From: Acholeplasma oculi
GTDB lineage: Bacteria > Bacillota_I > Bacilli_A > Acholeplasmatales > Acholeplasmataceae
Assembly: GCF_900166985.1 (NCBI RefSeq)
Contig: NZ_FUZK01000004.1
Coordinates: forward strand, 1-64,000
Direction of reading: 5' to 3'
Length of the DNA stretch: 64,000 bases
The notes below the pieces were generated by a model, which was given only the letters and a program-made list of their open reading frames with translations, made no database searches and had not been told where the DNA came from. Of this stretch, positions 29,359 to 39,102 are shown one piece after another. The first letter of the stretch is position 1, and each line of letters starts with the position of its first letter. Position numbers and translations under genes: made by a program.

Positions 29359-29370
29359 ATTTATTGTTTA

Positions 29371-30087
29371 TTAATTTTCTATCACTACATTATGGTAAAC
29401 GTTGCTGACATCATCTAATTCGTCCAGTCCATTAACTAGTCTTTCGAATTTAGCAAACTCATCAGCATCTTTGATTTCTACTGTTGTCATAGGTAGAAAT
29501 GCAATCATTTCTTGAGTTGGTTCTAAATTTACTTCTTTTAAAGTGTCACCAATTTTTCCATACTCGGATGGTTCTGCATAAATAGTAACAAACTCATCTT
29601 CCACTTCTACATCTAAAACGTTAATATCATTTTCAAGTAAAACTTCTAAGATTTGATCTTCGGTTGCTTTTACTTCAAATACTGCACGGTGTTCAAATTG
29701 GTGTAGTACAGAACCAGAAACACCTAACTTACCATATGCTTTATTAAATAAAGTTCTAACATCGGATAATGTACGGTTTGTGTTATCTGTTAAACATTCA
29801 ACAATAATTAAACTATTACCAGGTCCAAATCCTTCATATCGGATTTCAGTATAGTTTTCATCACTACCACCTTTTGCTTTATCAATCGCTCTTTTAATAA
29901 TATCTGCAGTGACTTGTTCTTTTTTAGCTCTTTCAATCACACGTTTTAATGTTTGATTGGTTTCAGGGTCTGGTGTACCTGACTTTGCAGCCATATAGAT
30001 TTCTCTTCCAAATTTTGAATAGACTTTAGATTTGGCAGCTGCTGTTTTTGCCATTGCGACTTTTCTAACTTCAAACGCTCTTCCCAT
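29371..30087 (-). CDS. yebC: YebC/TACO1-family protein
   Basis: The 238-residue protein has the family opening MGRAFEVRKVAMAKTAAAKSKVYSKFG (quoted in part) and IYMAAKSGTPDPETN, RAIDKAKGGSDENY. Members have been described as transcription regulators and more recently as ribosome-associated factors that help translate proline stretches. It follows ppa by 6 bp and ends in the terminator that overlaps the rhs RBS. Confidence 0.95.
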   Translation of the reverse strand: MGRAFEVRKVAMAKTAAAKSKVYSKFGREIYMAAKSGTPDPETNQTLKRVIERAKKEQVTADIIKRAIDKAKGGSDENYTEIRYEGFGPGNSLIIVECLTDNTNRTLSDVRTLFNKAYGKLGVSGSVLHQFEHRAVFEVKATEDQILEVLLENDINVLDVEVEDEFVTIYAEPSEYGKIGDTLKEVNLEPTQEMIAFLPMTTVEIKDADEFAKFERLVNGLDELDDVSNVYHNVVIEN

Positions 30088-30093
30088 AAACTT

Positions 30094-30633
30094 TTACTTC
30101 TCTTTCTTTGATATATAAACTTGATACTGTTCAATAGATTCTTTAATCACTTTAATAGCTTCTTCACGGCTTTCAATATCTAAGATGTATGTTCTTTTGC
30201 CTTCAAGTGATTTATACACTTCAAAAAAGTGTGAAATTTCTGATAATAAATGATGTGGTAAACCTTTTAAATCTTGAAACTGAGTCATGGATGGATCACC
30301 AAATGGTATGGCAATGATTTTTTCATCAACTTCATCACTGTCAATCATTTTAATAACACCGATTGGATAACATTCAACCAAAGACATCGGTTCAATGTCT
30401 TCTTGACATAGTACGAGAACATCTAGAGGGTCATTATCTCCCGCATATGTTCTTGGAATAAATCCATAATTTGCTGGATAATGTGCAGATGTATAGAGTA
30501 CTCTGTCTAGAATAATCATTCCAGTTTCTTTATCCAATTCATATTTTTTCTTACTTCCCTTTGAAATTTCAATACAGACAACAAAACGCTCAGGCGTTAT
30601 GCGTGATGGATTGATATCGTGCCAAATATTCAT
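30094..30633 (-). CDS. ppa: Inorganic pyrophosphatase, family I
   Basis: This soluble, Mg-dependent enzyme splits pyrophosphate. The active-site pattern is present: SKKKYELDKE near the N-terminus, YPANYGFIPRTYAGDNDPLDVLV, and later KMIDSDEVDEKIIA with the catalytic Asp cluster. The 179 residues fit the bacterial family. It forms a two-gene unit with yebC. Confidence 0.95.
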   Translation of the reverse strand: MNIWHDINPSRITPERFVVCIEISKGSKKKYELDKETGMIILDRVLYTSAHYPANYGFIPRTYAGDNDPLDVLVLCQEDIEPMSLVECYPIGVIKMIDSDEVDEKIIAIPFGDPSMTQFQDLKGLPHHLLSEISHFFEVYKSLEGKRTYILDIESREEAIKVIKESIEQYQVYISKKEK

Positions 30634-30855
30634 ATTATCACCTTTTTTTATCTCGTAGCAAACTTATTGTAACACTATTTTTATGATTTTTCTATCTCTA
30701 TTACCCATTATCTTTATTCAATCGTGTTTTTCATGATGTTTTTATGGTTGTATCAAAGAAAAGAATCCCGGATTCGTCTATCAGATTTTCTTTTATATTT
30801 ATATAAATCCCACCTATTAATGATGTGATTCGCTCTAGTTTTTTATAGAGTCATG

Positions 30856-30872
30856 ATATAGTAATACTATAT
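30856..30872. promoter_or_regulatory. 17-bp palindrome in the ohr promoter
   Basis: ATATAGTA-A-TACTATAT is a perfect inverted repeat 20 bp before the ohr start. It overlaps a weak promoter (TTTATA at 30842-30847, TACTAT at 30865-30870). Peroxide regulators of the OhrR/MarR type bind AT-rich palindromes of this size in front of ohr genes, so it is a plausible operator. The 258-bp gap between ppa and ohr shows nothing else. Confidence 0.55.
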
Positions 30873-30891
30873 TTATTTAAGGAGTTTAGCG

Positions 30892-31305
30892 ATGAAAAAA
30901 ATATATGAAACAACGCTTACAAATCACCAAGGCACAAGAGGTCAAGTTGATGCAGATAATGGGTTTAGTGTTTTATTATCCCCAGTTTTAGAAGCGGATA
31001 AACATCATACAAATCCAGAACAACTTATTGGTTCTGCTTGGGCAACCTGCCTAAATGCAACCATTATATCCATCTTGAAAGCTAAAAATCTAAACTCAAA
31101 ATCTAAAGTGGACGTGACGGTAAAACTCTTTTTCGATGAAAAAACACGTTATCATTTTACGTTGGATGCGGTCGCATCCATCGAAAATATGGACTTATCC
31201 GAGGCAGAAAAAATTGTTCAAACTGCACACCGTTTTTGTCCTGTATCTAAACTGATACATGATAATAAAGGTGTAACAATTTCTGTTACACCTTATCTGA
31301 TTTAA
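30892..31305 (+). CDS. ohr: Organic hydroperoxide resistance protein Ohr/OsmC
   Basis: This 137-residue thiol peroxidase reduces organic hydroperoxides. The two redox cysteines are in SAWATCLNATIIS (Cys about 50) and HRFCPVSKLI (Cys about 121), and the paired Arg and Glu of the family are present (GTRGQVD). An AAGGAG SD lies 7 bp before the ATG. It is one of the few plus-strand genes. Confidence 0.93.
   Translation: MKKIYETTLTNHQGTRGQVDADNGFSVLLSPVLEADKHHTNPEQLIGSAWATCLNATIISILKAKNLNSKSKVDVTVKLFFDEKTRYHFTLDAVASIENMDLSEAEKIVQTAHRFCPVSKLIHDNKGVTISVTPYLI
31268..31294. terminator. Hairpin inside the end of ohr
   Basis: AAGGTGTAACA and TGTTACACCTT form a perfect 11-bp stem with a 5-nt loop, inside the last codons of ohr (encoding KGVTISVTP). 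The T-tract after it is weak. It lies between convergent genes and may act as a shared terminator or protect the mRNA end. Confidence 0.5.
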
Positions 31306-31314
31306 ATTATTGAT

Positions 31315-32436
31315 TTATGTGTTTTGTTCTAGTTCTTGAATTACTTGGATTAAGTAATCTGGTCTATCTGTAATGATACCGTCTGCACCATTTTGGATTA
31401 ATAACTTCATGGTCTCTTTATCATTCACTGTCCAGTAAAGTACTGCCATATTTTTTCTATGCGCATCATTTATAATTTGTTGATGCATGAGGTTTGCTCT
31501 AAACACACCTTGATCATCTTTTATAGCAATACTATCTCTAATAAAGCCTGGTAACATAGATAAAAGATTTGCAGTTCCACCTGTTATACTCATAGATTCA
31601 GGAATTGGTAGAATTAATACCTCTGATTTAACACCCCAGAAGAAATCTATATGGAATGCACTAAAGATTGAAAACATCGTGACTTCAGAAGTTGCAGCAT
31701 TGATGTATAAATCTGGTGCATTTTCTTTAAAATAAGTTGTTACATCATCAGAAAATGATGCAAGTACCACATTAGCTTCCAATTCATAGAGTTCAACCAA
31801 ATCTATGAGTGTTTGAGCAGCCAGTTCAAAATCATGTATATTTTCATCATATCCTTGTGAAGACGGTGAATCCTTGATTTCTAATATGTATAATACATCA
31901 CTACCAACATTCATAAAGATATCTTCTAATTTAGCAGGTATCATTTTAGACATAATTTGTTCGTCTGTTTCGTTTTTAAATGGTTCTATACCTTTTAAAG
32001 GATCATAATCATAATCTGCTGGATACATAAAGTTTCTTGCAAGATAGTAATCATCGGTTTCATATTCGGTGATAATCTCTTGATACGTATAAAGTCTAAT
32101 AAGTTCATCATTTAAATAAGAATCATCTGACATCTCAAGTTCTAAATCATGGTGTGAGATTAATATGTTATCCTTGGTCAATGCTAAATCAATTTCAAGC
32201 ACGTCTGCTTGAAATTCCTGAACCAACATATCATATGCATAAATTGTATTTTCAGGTGCTAAGTCTTTAGCGCCTCCATGCGGTATGATTAAAGGATATT
32301 TTCCATCTTTTCTAAAAAGGTTTGTTCCTTCAACATTAGAAAACGTCCATGGTGAAAAGTTAAATATTGAAATTGTTACAACAATTGAAAGTATCACAAT
32401 AAGTGTGATTTTTAAGAATCTCCAAATAAACTTCAT
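31315..32436 (-). CDS. Glycerophosphodiester phosphodiesterase family, membrane-anchored
   Basis: An N-terminal transmembrane helix (about 8-28) precedes a GDPD TIM-barrel outside the membrane. The catalytic pattern is visible: IPHGGAKDLAPENTIYAY, then EIDLALTKDNILISHHDLELE, and near the end VLYWTVNDKETMKLLIQNGADGIITDRPD. It probably hydrolyses glycerophosphodiesters or related lipid head groups. A 60-residue insertion after the HDLELE motif is unusual. It overlaps folD by 4 bp. Confidence 0.9.
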   Translation of the reverse strand: MKFIWRFLKITLIVILSIVVTISIFNFSPWTFSNVEGTNLFRKDGKYPLIIPHGGAKDLAPENTIYAYDMLVQEFQADVLEIDLALTKDNILISHHDLELEMSDDSYLNDELIRLYTYQEIITEYETDDYYLARNFMYPADYDYDPLKGIEPFKNETDEQIMSKMIPAKLEDIFMNVGSDVLYILEIKDSPSSQGYDENIHDFELAAQTLIDLVELYELEANVVLASFSDDVTTYFKENAPDLYINAATSEVTMFSIFSAFHIDFFWGVKSEVLILPIPESMSITGGTANLLSMLPGFIRDSIAIKDDQGVFRANLMHQQIINDAHRKNMAVLYWTVNDKETMKLLIQNGADGIITDRPDYLIQVIQELEQNT

Positions 32437-33269
32437 GTATTTTTATCTCCCTTTAAATATAATTCATATAAATTATGAGCCAGTGCTGAAATCGTCATCG
32501 GTCCAACCCCTTTAGGTACTGGTGTGATATAGGATGCAATCGGTGCTACTTCATCAAAGTCCACATCACCTACTAATTTGTTATCCACTCTATTTATACC
32601 TACATCAATAACTACAGCACCGATTTTAACCATGTCTTTAGTTACAAATTTAGGTTTTCCTAATGCTGCTACTAAAATGTCTGCTTGTTTCGTTAGCTCT
32701 TTTAAATTCTTAGTTTTAGAATGCGTTACTGTAACGGTTGCATTTCGGTCAATAAACATTTTAGAAAGCGGCATACCGACAATTTGACTTCTACCAATAA
32801 TGACAACATGCATACCTTCAATGGGTATATGATAATGATCTAATAACATCATAATTCCTTTAGGTGTTGCAGGTCTTATACCTTCTCTTTTTTGAAAGAG
32901 TAATCCTTGATTCATCGTATGAAAACCATCGACGTCTTTATTAAAATCAATCAACTCCATCAGTTGAACTTCATTTAAATGTTTAGGTATAGGAAGTTGT
33001 AATAAAATACCATCTACTTGATTGTTTTGATTGAATGAAGTGATTAACTGAATCACTTCATCTTCTAATACAGATTCATCCATATGGTTTATATGAACTT
33101 CCATTCCCAATTGACTTGCTTGTTTCAGTTTTGAGTTTACATAAGTATGACTTGCTGGGTCATCTCCAATAAGTATAATTTCAAGTCTTGGTTTTCTATT
33201 TAATCTTAAAACCTTTTCTTTTAATTGTTCATTTAAAATGTCTGCTGTTTTTCTTCCGTCTAGGATCAT
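32433..33269 (-). CDS. folD: Bifunctional methylene-THF dehydrogenase/cyclohydrolase FolD
   Basis: FolD converts 5,10-methylene-THF to 10-formyl-THF using NAD(P). The active-site Lys region YVNSKLKQASQLGM, the DVDGFHTMN motif and the dinucleotide-binding GRSQIVGMPLSKM are present. The 278 residues are normal. It overlaps fhs upstream and the GDPD gene downstream by 4 bp each, giving a tight operon. Confidence 0.97.
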   Translation of the reverse strand: MILDGRKTADILNEQLKEKVLRLNRKPRLEIILIGDDPASHTYVNSKLKQASQLGMEVHINHMDESVLEDEVIQLITSFNQNNQVDGILLQLPIPKHLNEVQLMELIDFNKDVDGFHTMNQGLLFQKREGIRPATPKGIMMLLDHYHIPIEGMHVVIIGRSQIVGMPLSKMFIDRNATVTVTHSKTKNLKELTKQADILVAALGKPKFVTKDMVKIGAVVIDVGINRVDNKLVGDVDFDEVAPIASYITPVPKGVGPMTISALAHNLYELYLKGDKNT

Positions 33270-34852
33270 GATATCAATTCTCCTTCATCATTTATTTTAA
33301 AATCTAACGCTCTTGGATGTTCATTTAGACCAGGCATAGTATTAATACCTTTGGTTAAACAAACAATTTGCTTAGCACCATTTGAAATTTTAACATCACT
33401 AATTTCTAATATAAAGTCTGAAGGTCTTCCTTTAAGAAGTGGGTTTCCCGATAAAGAAAGTGGTGTTTTTGCAATACAAACAGGGTAATTAAAATCTTTA
33501 TACTGTTTGAGTTTATTGATCGCTTTTTTGGAAAGTTCAACGGCATTTGCACCATATAGTTCTTTTGCAATTTGAGTTATTTTTTCTTGATGCGGTATGT
33601 TGTTATCATAAAGTGGTTTAAAATGACTTTTTTTACTTAATGTATCTATGACAAGTTTTGCTAACTCTTTTGTCCCATCTCCGCCTTTCATAAATCCTTC
33701 TGAAAGGCCTATTGGAACTAGCATTTGATGTGCCCATTCATATAAAATATCAATTTCACTATCTAAATCATTGGGGAATTTATTGATAGCAACCACTGCA
33801 TTTAATCCAAATTTTTTGACATTCTCTATATGTTTTTCTAGGTTTGTTAAGCCTTTTTTGAGTGCTTCTATATTCATTTCGTCTAAATTAGATTCATCGA
33901 CTCCACCGTGAAGTTTGAGTGCTTTAATGGTTGCAACTAATACAACAACACCTACCTGTTGAATGAGATGAGGCTGTTTGATATGTAGAAATTTTTCCAT
34001 ACCTAAATCTGCACCAAATCCAGCTTCTGTAATGACATAGTCTGAAAGTCTTAATGCAGTATTGGTTGCAATAACACTGTTACATCCGTGTGCAATATTT
34101 GCAAATGGTCCAGCATGAACAAGTGCAGGTACCATTTCTTTAGCAAATACTAAGTTTGGCTTTATTGCATCTTTTAATATCATTGCGAGACTATCCATAC
34201 ATTCTAAATCTTTAACAAATAAATCCTTACCATCTTCATCAACACCAATTAAGATGGAATTAAGTCGATCTTTTAAATCTTTAAAATCTTTTGCAAGTGC
34301 AAGTATTGCCATCATCTCAGATGCGGCTGTTATATTAAATTTATCTTCTCTTTGTGTCGTTACGACCGTTCTTAATGAGCGGTCATTACAATCTAAAGCT
34401 CTTTGCCAGTAAATGGTTTTAAATTTAAGTTTATTACCAAAATAAATATGATTATCAATGAGTGCTGATAATAGGTTATTCGCTGCAGTAATTGCATGTA
34501 GATCACCATTAAAATGCATATTAATATCCAGTGCAGGTTCTAACTCAGACATACCCCCACCTGTTGCTCCACCCTTCATACCAAAGACTGGCCCCATTGA
34601 AGGTTCTCTTAATGCCAGCATAACGTTTTTACCAAGTTTCTTAAATCCTTGAGCAAGACCTATAGAAACCGTTGTTTTACCTTCTCCACTTGAAGTTGGA
34701 TTAATTGCTGAAACCAATATCAATTGTCCAGGTTTTTGATTGACGAGTCTTTGATTGATTTTTAAATCAATTTTAAATTTATCAGAACCATAGATAATGA
34801 TTTCATTTTCTAAAACATTTAAATTATCTTTTAAGTATTGGATTTTTGTCAT
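33266..34852 (-). CDS. fhs: Formate-tetrahydrofolate ligase
   Basis: Fhs activates formate with ATP and THF to give 10-formyl-THF. The P-loop PTSSGEGKTT and the family signature REPSMGPVFGMKGGATGGG (part) are clear. The 528 residues are slightly shorter than usual (about 555). With PFL in the same region producing formate, Fhs, FolD and GlyA could route it into one-carbon metabolism. An AGGAGG SD lies ahead of the ATG. Confidence 0.97.
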   Translation of the reverse strand: MTKIQYLKDNLNVLENEIIIYGSDKFKIDLKINQRLVNQKPGQLILVSAINPTSSGEGKTTVSIGLAQGFKKLGKNVMLALREPSMGPVFGMKGGATGGGMSELEPALDINMHFNGDLHAITAANNLLSALIDNHIYFGNKLKFKTIYWQRALDCNDRSLRTVVTTQREDKFNITAASEMMAILALAKDFKDLKDRLNSILIGVDEDGKDLFVKDLECMDSLAMILKDAIKPNLVFAKEMVPALVHAGPFANIAHGCNSVIATNTALRLSDYVITEAGFGADLGMEKFLHIKQPHLIQQVGVVVLVATIKALKLHGGVDESNLDEMNIEALKKGLTNLEKHIENVKKFGLNAVVAINKFPNDLDSEIDILYEWAHQMLVPIGLSEGFMKGGDGTKELAKLVIDTLSKKSHFKPLYDNNIPHQEKITQIAKELYGANAVELSKKAINKLKQYKDFNYPVCIAKTPLSLSGNPLLKGRPSDFILEISDVKISNGAKQIVCLTKGINTMPGLNEHPRALDFKINDEGELIS

Positions 34853-34935
34853 AAAAATCCTCCTACAGTTATTATCATACTTATTATACTAAAATAATAA
34901 GAATTTATTTCTACATACACAATAGAGGATATAAT

Positions 34936-35634
34936 TTATTCGTTCTTCTTATAATCCACATGATATCCATGGACAAACTTCCTATATCCTTCAAATTGTT
35001 CAGGTAAATCACTTACCTTATGTATTTGATGACTTGCAAGATATCTTAATAATTTTCCTCTGAGTTGTTTATTTAAAACACTAATTCTTTTACAAACTCC
35101 TTCCTTACAGTCTATAAAGGAAAGTTCATAAAATGGAACTGTATTTGCGTCTATTAAGTTATCAAACTCTCTGGATGTTAAGCTTAAAACCTCTTGATTA
35201 AGGGATTTTAAATACTGATTAACTTTATGTTTCCAAATGTTTTTATACTTGCTATCTATGTGAAAATCCAGTCTGTAGGGTTTAATACCATCCTGTGGTC
35301 TGATGATTCCATAGAGTGCATCAATAACATACACATGTCTATGAATATAGGATTTTTCTATTTCATTTAAGGACATGTAGTCTAATGATTTATATGCTTC
35401 TCCTTTAAATAAAGAAAAGGACTGAAGTGGTGCATTATCGTCAAAAGAATGATAATAATCATATGCAGTTTCTAATAGATTAGAACTAAGTTGAAAAGCC
35501 TTTTGAAATTGAGATTTCGAAAGGCTTTTGATTTCATTAATAATAGATTGAGTTAATAATTCATCAAAGAGTTTTAAAGGTTTTTTTACTGCATCCCTGT
35601 GAAAAGTCTTGGATGGTGCAAATAATATCAACAT
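34936..35634 (-). CDS. yaaA: YaaA family peroxide-stress protein (DUF328)
   Basis: The protein begins MLILFAPSKTFHRD and contains the family motifs FKGEAYKSLDY, YGIIRPQDGIKPYRLDF and KVNQYLKSLNQEV. The E. coli member limits intracellular iron damage under peroxide stress and has a DNA-binding helix-hairpin fold. The 232 residues are typical. It lies alone between fhs and the ABC transporter genes. Confidence 0.92.
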   Translation of the reverse strand: MLILFAPSKTFHRDAVKKPLKLFDELLTQSIINEIKSLSKSQFQKAFQLSSNLLETAYDYYHSFDDNAPLQSFSLFKGEAYKSLDYMSLNEIEKSYIHRHVYVIDALYGIIRPQDGIKPYRLDFHIDSKYKNIWKHKVNQYLKSLNQEVLSLTSREFDNLIDANTVPFYELSFIDCKEGVCKRISVLNKQLRGKLLRYLASHQIHKVSDLPEQFEGYRKFVHGYHVDYKKNE

Positions 35635-35659
35635 GTTATCACCTATACTCCATTATACA

Positions 35660-36409
35660 CTAAGGACGTTCAAATATTCTCTTTAGAAATGTCTTTGTAC
35701 GCTCTGATTTTGGATTTGAAAATAATACTTCTGGTTCATTTACTTCAATAATCTCACCTTGATCCATGACAACAATCTCATCTGCAAATAATCTTGCAAA
35801 CTCCATTTCATGTGTCACAAGAATAATGGTCATATGTTGATTTTTAAGTGTTTTCATCACACTTAAAACCTCTCCTACCATTTCAGGGTCTAACGCAGAA
35901 GTAGGTTCATCAAATAACATAACCTTAGGGTTCATTGCCAGCGAACGAACGATTGCAATTCTTTGTTTTTGACCCCCTGATAATTGATTAGGATATTGAT
36001 ATGCTTTTTCTAATAAACCAAATGTTTCAAGTAGTTTTAAGGATGTTTCAGTTGCTTCTGATTTAGATTTTTTTAAGACATTTGTTTGTGCTAAGTTGAT
36101 GTTATCTAAAACAGATAAATTAGGAAATAAGTTAAAACTTTGAAATACCATACCGACTTCAGTTCGGTGCTTAATCATATCGTATTTAGGATTTAAAATA
36201 GACTCACCTAAATAAAGAATATCCCCTTCTGTAGGCGTTTCTAGTGAATTGAGTAATCGAATTAAAGTTGATTTACCACTACCAGATGGTCCAATTAATG
36301 CCGTAAAAGTTGATGCTTTAAACTGGATGTTAATATTCTTTAATGCAACCGTTCCATCTTTAAATTTTTTATGAATGTTTCTGAGTTCAAATACGTTATT
36401 TTTCATCAC
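35660..36409 (-). CDS. Polar amino acid ABC transporter, ATP-binding protein
   Basis: The 249-residue ATPase has Walker [10 protein letters not shown], the signature LSGGQKQR, Walker [13 protein letters not shown] and the switch His in VTHE. It belongs to the polar amino acid uptake group (GlnQ/ArtP-type). It overlaps the permease gene by 14 bp and is the last gene of the T-box-controlled operon. Confidence 0.95.
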   Translation of the reverse strand: MMKNNVFELRNIHKKFKDGTVALKNINIQFKASTFTALIGPSGSGKSTLIRLLNSLETPTEGDILYLGESILNPKYDMIKHRTEVGMVFQSFNLFPNLSVLDNINLAQTNVLKKSKSEATETSLKLLETFGLLEKAYQYPNQLSGGQKQRIAIVRSLAMNPKVMLFDEPTSALDPEMVGEVLSVMKTLKNQHMTIILVTHEMEFARLFADEIVVMDQGEIIEVNEPEVLFSNPKSERTKTFLKRIFERP

Positions 36410-37073
36410 TTCTTTTCAACCTCTTTTCAAAGTAACTCATCAATCGACTCGTCGGGAATGTTAATGCAAAATAGAGTACTGCAACAACAATATAAGCTTC
36501 CTTAACTTGGTAGGTTTGACTTCTAATGATTTGTGCACTATACATTAACTCTGCTATTCCTAAATACATAAAGATAGAGGTTTCTTTAATGATTGTAACA
36601 AACTCATTACCTAATTGAGGAATGATGTTTTTAATGGCTTGAGGCAATATAATAAGTCTAAGAGTTTTTTGTTCCGATAACCCTAAACTTAATCCTGCTT
36701 CTCTTTGTCCTTTATCTACAGATAAAATACCACCACGAATAACCTCTGAAACATATGCACTACTATTGATTAAAAGTGCCAACATCCCTGGAATAAAACT
36801 GGATAATTCAATTCCTATAAATACCATGGTTGGTATTTTAACAAAAGAATAAATAAGTAATACTTGAACCAATAAAGGTGTTCCTCTAATTAATTCAACA
36901 TACGCAGTTGCAACAAAATTGAGTACTTTATTTTTACCTATTCTCATAAAGGCAGGAATAAATCCTAAAAGTGTCCCTAATACTACTGCCATGACTGCTA
37001 ATAATAGCGTCATGGAAAGACCTTTTAAAAATATTTCCCAATAATAAAACTCTAATAAAAAACTAAAATCCAT
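36396..37073 (-). CDS. Polar amino acid ABC transporter, permease
   Basis: This 225-residue permease has five membrane helices and the HisM-type region [19 protein letters not shown], followed by the EAA-like loop ([26 protein letters not shown], part). It is preceded and followed directly by its partner subunits. The stop of the binding protein overlaps its start. Confidence 0.95.
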   Translation of the reverse strand: MDFSFLLEFYYWEIFLKGLSMTLLLAVMAVVLGTLLGFIPAFMRIGKNKVLNFVATAYVELIRGTPLLVQVLLIYSFVKIPTMVFIGIELSSFIPGMLALLINSSAYVSEVIRGGILSVDKGQREAGLSLGLSEQKTLRLIILPQAIKNIIPQLGNEFVTIIKETSIFMYLGIAELMYSAQIIRSQTYQVKEAYIVVAVLYFALTFPTSRLMSYFEKRLKRSDEK

Positions 37074-37870
37074 TAACTTCCACTATTGAGTAGAATCATT
37101 TCCTCAACAATTCTATCCATTTCTCCACTTGTGATGAGTTCATCAATCACATCATTGATAACTTCTAATAATTCACTATTACCTTTTTTAACTGCAACAG
37201 CTGAACCTCCATCAGGATCCCCTATAAGGAAATCTGCAATATATAACCCTTCTATATTAGAAATATATCCATCAGCTACCGGTTTTTCAACAATAAGTGC
37301 CTCAATTTGTCCTTCACTTAATCTTAAGACTAAATCAGGAATCGTTTGGATATATTGTTTTGTTGCATTTGTAAATGTTTCAGCTAAATCTTTTTGAATA
37401 GAACCTGTTTGTGCACCAATTCTAATCGTAGATTGATTTAAACTATCAAATGACGTATATAAATCCTTATTTACTTCTTGAATGAGTACAACCTGAATTG
37501 CTTCATAATACACCTTAGAAAAATCAACGATTTCCATACGTTCTTCAGTTGGTGTCATACCTGCTAAAACAAAATCAACTTTACCTTGATCAAGATCCTC
37601 TAATAGAAAATCAAATCCTTTGTTGACAACCTTTAAGTTTTTATTTAATGCAGTAGCAATATGTTTAGCAATCTCGATATCAATACCAACAATCTGTTGT
37701 TTTCCATCCACATTCATTGGCCATTCATATGGAGGATAATCCGCAGATGTTCCTAATGTAATAAATCCATCATAGGACTCATCAAGGATATATGTATAGA
37801 CATTGGATTCAGAACATGCCACCAATAAAAATACAGCTACCATCATCATACTTAATAATATTTTTTTCAT
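37073..37870 (-). CDS. Polar amino acid ABC transporter, substrate-binding lipoprotein
   Basis: A lipoprotein signal ends at Cys19 (VFLLVACS). The mature part is a family 3 periplasmic-type binding protein: LGTSADYPPYEW, GIDIEIAKHIA, FVLAGMTPTEERMEIVDFS and RIGAQTGSIQKDL. These motifs fit binders of Arg, Lys, His, Gln or Cys. The candidate Arg codon in the T-box upstream favours arginine, but this is tentative. It is the first gene of the operon. Confidence 0.93.
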   Translation of the reverse strand: MKKILLSMMMVAVFLLVACSESNVYTYILDESYDGFITLGTSADYPPYEWPMNVDGKQQIVGIDIEIAKHIATALNKNLKVVNKGFDFLLEDLDQGKVDFVLAGMTPTEERMEIVDFSKVYYEAIQVVLIQEVNKDLYTSFDSLNQSTIRIGAQTGSIQKDLAETFTNATKQYIQTIPDLVLRLSEGQIEALIVEKPVADGYISNIEGLYIADFLIGDPDGGSAVAVKKGNSELLEVINDVIDELITSGEMDRIVEEMILLNSGS

Positions 37871-37904
37871 TTTTTAATCTCCTTTTTCTTTTTTGTTTTT
37901 TTAA

Positions 37905-38146
37905 ATAAAAAAGTCCTTAGCATTGCTGCTAAGGACGAATTTAATATCCGTGGTACCACCTTAATTCTAGATAAAAAGATATCTAGCTTATTATCGTTAA
38001 CGCCTGATACGTTTAGACTTACTAAATGTTTTAGAACATGCCTAAAGGCTCCCAAGCACGTTCATTAGATATCTAATACTGATTTACACCATCCATCAGT
38101 TCTCTAGGATTATCCGTCTAATTACTACTCTTGTTCATCGCTTTGA
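37905..38146 (-). promoter_or_regulatory. T-box riboswitch controlling the amino acid ABC operon
   Basis: On the minus strand the leader has Stem I (AGAGAACTGATGGATGG...), a GAA followed by the candidate specifier CGU and G, TGGGAG, and then the conserved T-box AAGGTGGTACCACGG. It ends in a terminator hairpin GTCCTTAGCA/TGCTAAGGAC with a T-run (37911-37936). T-boxes sense uncharged tRNA. CGU would mean tRNA-Arg; shifting by one base gives GUG (Val). The gap 37871-38346 otherwise holds the promoter and a CRE-like site. Confidence 0.92.
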
Positions 38147-38151
38147 TAGAA

Positions 38152-38179
38152 ATTATAGCGTAATTATGAATTATTTCAA
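38152..38179 (-). promoter_or_regulatory. Promoter of the T-box/ABC operon
   Basis: On the minus strand TTGAAA (38174-38179) and TATAAT (38152-38157) are 16 bp apart. Transcription would begin near 38146, just before the T-box Stem I. Confidence 0.75.
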
Positions 38180-38201
38180 CATATTTTTTTAAGTTTATTA
38201 T

Positions 38202-38215
38202 TGAAAACGTTTTTA
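38202..38215. promoter_or_regulatory. CRE-like site upstream of the ABC operon
   Basis: TGAAAACGTTTTTA matches the catabolite-responsive element core of Firmicutes with one mismatch to a perfect palindrome. It is centred about 60 bp upstream of the predicted start, so activation or a chance match are both possible. Confidence 0.4.
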
Positions 38216-38314
38216 TGAATTTTTTCACATGATTCTCATATGTTCAAAAGACATTATGTCTATCGTATAAAAACTTGATATATTTAAGTTGTATCATCTA
38301 AAAAGACTTATACA

Positions 38315-38347
38315 AAAAATAAAAAGGGTTATACATTTAACCCTTTT
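38315..38347 (-). terminator. Terminator after pflA
   Basis: On the minus strand AAAAGGGTTA and TAACCCTTTT form a stem that starts at the pflA stop codon and is followed by TATTTTTT. Confidence 0.85.
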
Positions 38348-39102
38348 CATTTCATAAATTTATAATTGTTTTTTAGAATGTTCTCAGCATGACTGATCAG
38401 TTCTTCAGTAGGCTCTTCAATATGACCGAGTTCATATGGAATGCCCATTTTTTCCCATTTCATAATACCTTTTTTATGATACGGTAAGATATCAATACCA
38501 ACTACATTTTCCATTGTGTCAATAAATGATCTTAATCGGTATAAATCTTCATCACTGGAATTAATCTCTGGAAGTAGCACATGTCTTATGACTGTAGGAA
38601 CACCTAAATCACTGGAATATTTTGCAAATTTCAAAATATTTTGATTGGTAGCACCTGTTAGCCATTTGTGTTTCTCATCATCAATATGTTTAATATCTAA
38701 TAAAACTAAATCTGTATATTTAAGTAATTCATCAAACTCATCTATTCTGCTTTCTCTAAAAGTTCCAGCTGCTGTATCTAAGCATGTATGAATTCCTTCC
38801 TTTTTAAATGCTTTGAATAACTCTATTAAAAAAGGAAGTTGGAGAGTGGCTTCACCGCCTGATACAGTCAAGCCACCCCCTTTATAGAAGGCTTTGAAAC
38901 GTTTGTAATCCTTAAGTATTTCATCAACTGTCATTAATTTGTTTTCTTCTGTTCCCCATGTGTCTCTATTATGGCAGAACTTACATCTTAATGGACAACC
39001 TTGTAGAAAGAGTACATATCTTAATCCCGGTCCATCAAAGGCACCAAAATTTTCAATGGAATGTACATTACCTAGGATTTCTGTTACATTAGAATCCTTC
39101 AT
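38347..39102 (-). CDS. pflA: Pyruvate formate-lyase activating enzyme
   Basis: This radical SAM enzyme installs the glycyl radical in PFL. The cluster motif C-x3-C-x2-C is in [17 protein letters not shown], followed by [10 protein letters not shown]. The 251 residues are typical. The stop is TGA. It overlaps pflB by 14 bp, so the pair is co-transcribed. Confidence 0.97.
   Translation of the reverse strand: MKDSNVTEILGNVHSIENFGAFDGPGLRYVLFLQGCPLRCKFCHNRDTWGTEENKLMTVDEILKDYKRFKAFYKGGGLTVSGGEATLQLPFLIELFKAFKKEGIHTCLDTAAGTFRESRIDEFDELLKYTDLVLLDIKHIDDEKHKWLTGATNQNILKFAKYSSDLGVPTVIRHVLLPEINSSDEDLYRLRSFIDTMENVVGIDILPYHKKGIMKWEKMGIPYELGHIEEPTEELISHAENILKNNYKFMK

Noticed and set aside
37867-38055. 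Minus-strand frame of 62 codons (MGAFRHVLKHL...)
   Set aside because: It lies inside the T-box leader and terminator; the RNA structure explains the sequence.
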